In this document: positions 62,103-64,000 of the stretch, piece after piece
Layout: every line of letters begins with the position of its first letter
Position numbering within the stretch: the stretch's first letter is position 1
Source: Deltaproteobacteria bacterium
Lineage (GTDB): Bacteria > Desulfobacterota_E > Deferrimicrobia > Deferrimicrobiales > Deferrimicrobiaceae
Reading direction: 5' to 3'
Assembly (NCBI GenBank): GCA_023488945.1
Contig: JAMDBZ010000082.1
Coordinates: forward strand, 1 to 64,000
DNA length: 64,000 nt
Notes under the pieces: model-generated
Told to the model about the DNA's origin: nothing
The model's database searches: none
The model's input: the letters and a program-made list of their open reading frames with translations, nothing else
Position numbers and translations under genes: made by a program

Positions 62103-62771
62103 ATGCCGAAACACGAAAAGGATCTTCTTCGGAAGGCCGCACGGGGCGACGCCGCATCGTTCGGGGAGATCGTCCGGAGGTATCAACACCTCGTCTACGC
62201 GGCGGCGATGCAAATCGTAAAGGACCCCGCGGCCGCCCAGGACATCGCTCAGGAGACCTTCATCTCCGCATTCGCAGCGCTGAAAGATCTCCGGTCGGAA
62301 GAAGCGTTCCCGTCGTGGCTTCGGGCCATCACCCGGAACACGGCCCTCGCCTGGCGGAAGGAGCAGGACCGTCTTGCACCGCTGGAAGATGCGGGAGACC
62401 TGCCGTCGCCGACCGAGGCGTCCGAAATGGAGACGGAAGACGAACGCAAGGAGGTCGACGCATTCCAGGCGGAGGTCCGGCGGATTGTCTCCTCCCTTTC
62501 CGAGGTGCTCCGGTTCCCCGTCCTGCTCTGCTACCTCGATGGGGTTCCCACGGCGGAGGCGGCGCGCTTCCTCGGCATCAAGGAGGGTACCGTCCGGAAA
62601 CGGCTTCACGACGGGAAAAAGAAGCTCCAGGAGCGGATCGTCAGGATGGCGGAAAAGACGATGCAGGAGGTTCGCCTGCCGCGGGACTTCGCGAGGCGGT
62701 GCATCTGCGGATGCAGGCGCGCGCGGAAGACCAGAACGAAGGAACCCGGAAATCGATTGGAAAGGGGGTGA
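62103..62771 (+). CDS. ECF-type RNA polymerase sigma factor with Cys-containing C-terminal tail
   Basis: A 222-aa group IV sigma factor. Region 2 reads VYAAAMQIVKDPAAAQDIAQ and ETFISAF; region 4 has the helix-turn-helix GVPTAEAARFLGIKEGTVRK. After region 4 there is an extra basic tail with CICGC (Cys 200, 202, 204). No membrane anti-sigma gene follows. Instead a tiny Cys-rich protein overlaps the stop by four bases (GTGA). The ATG at 62103 is the first that keeps the conserved N-terminus. The tail suggests metal or redox control, which is inference. Confidence 0.88.
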   Translation: MPKHEKDLLRKAARGDAASFGEIVRRYQHLVYAAAMQIVKDPAAAQDIAQETFISAFAALKDLRSEEAFPSWLRAITRNTALAWRKEQDRLAPLEDAGDLPSPTEASEMETEDERKEVDAFQAEVRRIVSSLSEVLRFPVLLCYLDGVPTAEAARFLGIKEGTVRKRLHDGKKKLQERIVRMAEKTMQEVRLPRDFARRCICGCRRARKTRTKEPGNRLERG

Positions 62772-62896
62772 TCCTGTTGGCAAAGAAGGAAAACCGCGGG
62801 TGCGGGTGCGGGTGCGGTTGTGTCCCGCCGGGAAAGACGAGCAAGCCCAACGCCAAGGCGGAAAAGACCAAGGCGCCGAAGAAGCAGACAAAGTAA
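62768..62896 (+). CDS. Cys/Gly/Lys-rich microprotein coupled to the sigma factor
   Basis: A 42-aa protein containing CGCGCGC (Cys 12, 14, 16, 18), then a Lys/Ala/Pro-rich basic tail. The GTG overlaps the sigma factor stop (GTGA); a TTG three codons in (62777), after GGGGGTGAT, is an alternative start. The C-x-C-x-C-x-C run can bind soft metals or zinc, and the tail can bind nucleic acid or RNA polymerase. Its Cys motif echoes CICGC in the sigma tail. No family is recognised. Confidence 0.6.
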   Translation: MILLAKKENRGCGCGCGCVPPGKTSKPNAKAEKTKAPKKQTK

Positions 62897-62922
62897 GGCC
62901 GCATGTTCCTCCAACCACAAGT

Positions 62923-62957
62923 CCCGGAGGGAGCTCCACGGCAGAGCTCCCTCCGGG
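62923..62957. terminator. Long perfect hairpin after the sigma/microprotein pair
   Basis: CCCGGAGGGAGCTC (62923-62936) and GAGCTCCCTCCGGG (62944-62957) form a perfect 14-bp stem with a 7-base loop. No T-tract follows on either strand, so it may be an mRNA-stabilising or processing hairpin rather than a standard terminator. It lies between the microprotein and the acyl-CoA dehydrogenase gene. Confidence 0.55.
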
Positions 62958-62982
62958 CAAAATCGGACGACACGGTGGCCCT

Positions 62983-64000
62983 ATGGAGAAATTGCAGAGG
63001 GAAGAGATAAAAGACACCGCCAAGCGGATCGCCACCGAGAGGCTGAAGCCCCGCGCCGTGGAGACGGACCGGGAACGCACCTTTCCCCGGGAAAACATGA
63101 AGACGCTTGGGGAAGCCGGTTTCCATCGACTGATCGTGTCCGAGGAGGAAGGAGGACTTGGTCTCGGGCGAAACGTCTTCGCCCCTGTGGTCGCGGAAAT
63201 GTCCAAAGCCTGCGCCTCGACGGCCCTCGTCTATGTCTCCAGCGCGGTTGTGGGAAAGGCCATCGACCTGGCCGCCGGCGATGGAACAAAGAAGAAATGG
63301 CTGCCGAAGATGATGGAAGGCCGTTCCCTCGGGGCTTTCGCCGTCCACGAGCCGGACAGCGGGAGCAACGCCGGCGCCATTACCACAAGAGCAATAAAGG
63401 AGGCCGGCCACTACGTCATCAACGGCACAAAGTTCTTCATCACATCGGCCGGAGAAGCCGACGTCTACCTGGTTCTCGTCCGGACGAATCCGGAAAAGGG
63501 CCCGCAGGGGATGACCACCCTGCTCGTCGAGAAAGACGCTCCCGGGCTGTCCTTCGGCCGTCCGGAAGACAAAATGGGACTGACAAGCACATCCTCAAGG
63601 GAACTGTTTTTCAGCGACTGCCGCGTGCCTGCCGACAACCTCATCGGGAAAGAAGGAGAAGGGACGCAGGTTATCGGGAGGACCGTCGTCGGCTGGGGAT
63701 TCTTTGGAGCTGCCGCCATATCCCTCGGCATCGCCAAATCAGCAACCGAACTCGCCATCGAACATGCCAAGAAAAGGATGATCGCAGGACAGCCCATCGG
63801 TGCTCACCAGGCCGTTCAGTTCATGATCGCGGACATGGTCCTGAAAACGGATGCCGCTGAATCCCTCCTATATGTCTGCGCAACCAACGCGGATTCATCA
63901 CCTGGCACCGCCGTCATAAACGGGTTCAAGGCGAAGCTTTTCGCCTCCGAAGCAGCGGTCGGAACAACGAACTTGGCCATTCAGGTCCTCGGGGGCCACG
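62983..64000 (+). CDS. Acyl-CoA dehydrogenase, partial (cut by window end)
   Basis: FAD enzyme that introduces a double bond into acyl-CoA thioesters. At least 339 codons are present. FHRLIVSEEEGGLGLGRNVF, then HEPDSGSNAGAITTRAIKEA and YVINGTKFFITSAGEADVYL, are the standard N-terminal and middle-domain motifs, and the C-terminal helical domain continues to the edge (KLFASEAAVGTTNLAIQVLG). The catalytic Glu lies beyond the window. The ATG at 62983 has no strong Shine-Dalgarno. It could share a pathway with the CoA-ligase operon, but they are 15 kb apart. Confidence 0.92.
   Translation, partial: MEKLQREEIKDTAKRIATERLKPRAVETDRERTFPRENMKTLGEAGFHRLIVSEEEGGLGLGRNVFAPVVAEMSKACASTALVYVSSAVVGKAIDLAAGDGTKKKWLPKMMEGRSLGAFAVHEPDSGSNAGAITTRAIKEAGHYVINGTKFFITSAGEADVYLVLVRTNPEKGPQGMTTLLVEKDAPGLSFGRPEDKMGLTSTSSRELFFSDCRVPADNLIGKEGEGTQVIGRTVVGWGFFGAAAISLGIAKSATELAIEHAKKRMIAGQPIGAHQAVQFMIADMVLKTDAAESLLYVCATNADSSPGTAVINGFKAKLFASEAAVGTTNLAIQVLGGH

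Noticed and set aside
1..64000. CRISPR arrays, rRNA, tRNA genes and intact transposases or recombinases
   Set aside because: No regularly spaced repeats, no rRNA or tRNA signatures and no transposase or recombinase motifs were found by reading.

Overview
The window is about 64 kb of GC-rich DNA (roughly two thirds G+C by eye). It looks like the chromosome of a Gram-negative, respiring, probably anaerobic or facultative bacterium of the deltaproteobacterial (Desulfobacterota/Desulfuromonadota-like) kind. The reasons are two complex I gene sets in tandem, SelB, an F0-only ATP synthase operon, an Mla outer-membrane lipid system, and a CoA-ligase/CoA-transferase operon of anaerobic catabolic flavour. 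The taxonomic guess is inference; no rRNA or tRNA gene was found.

Layout. 0-7 kb: a ClC channel gene broken by a one-base frameshift, a convergent arsC with divergent arsR, an Smr-domain gene, selB, a zinc-ribbon protein fused to a rhomboid-like membrane domain that lacks both catalytic residues, and an NnrU/ICMT-type membrane protein. 7-12.5 kb: a decayed accessory region with gene fragments (nucleotidyltransferase, S24 repressor tail, two copies of a ParB-like helix-turn-helix protein), an orphan antitoxin, a HigB/HigA-type toxin-antitoxin pair with a leaderless-looking promoter, an amidohydrolase, and a cytochrome c remnant joined to a duplicated piece of the zinc-ribbon gene.

12.5-36.6 kb: twenty-five nuo genes on the minus strand. 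Transcription first meets an 11-gene set without nuoEFG (36.6 to 26.2 kb), then after 21 bp a complete 14-gene set (26.2 to 12.5 kb). One good promoter lies upstream of the first nuoA. The full set should oxidise NADH; the 11-gene complex must take electrons from another donor, plausibly ferredoxin.

36.8-41.6 kb: U32-family Fe-S protein, thioesterase, AI-2E/PerM transporter, a DapA-superfamily enzyme with atypical active-site motifs, and a quinone reductase. 41.7-47.4 kb: a minus-strand operon of two class III CoA-transferases, a zinc-ribbon protein, a tiny four-cysteine protein resembling the small subunits of glycyl-radical enzymes, a thioredoxin-fold protein and an acid-CoA ligase. This is the best candidate for an undescribed catabolic system. 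47.7-49.7 kb: three uncharacterised genes. 49.9-53.2 kb: hemL and atpZ-atpI-atpB-atpE. 53.4-58.2 kb: an OB-fold secreted protein and mlaA (with an exact 605-bp tandem duplication) divergent from mlaEFDC. 58.4-64 kb: an outer-membrane-like protein, an MDR oxidoreductase, a third helix-turn-helix fragment, a DUF4143 ATPase, an ECF sigma factor translationally coupled to a Cys/Gly/Lys-rich microprotein, and an acyl-CoA dehydrogenase cut by the window end.
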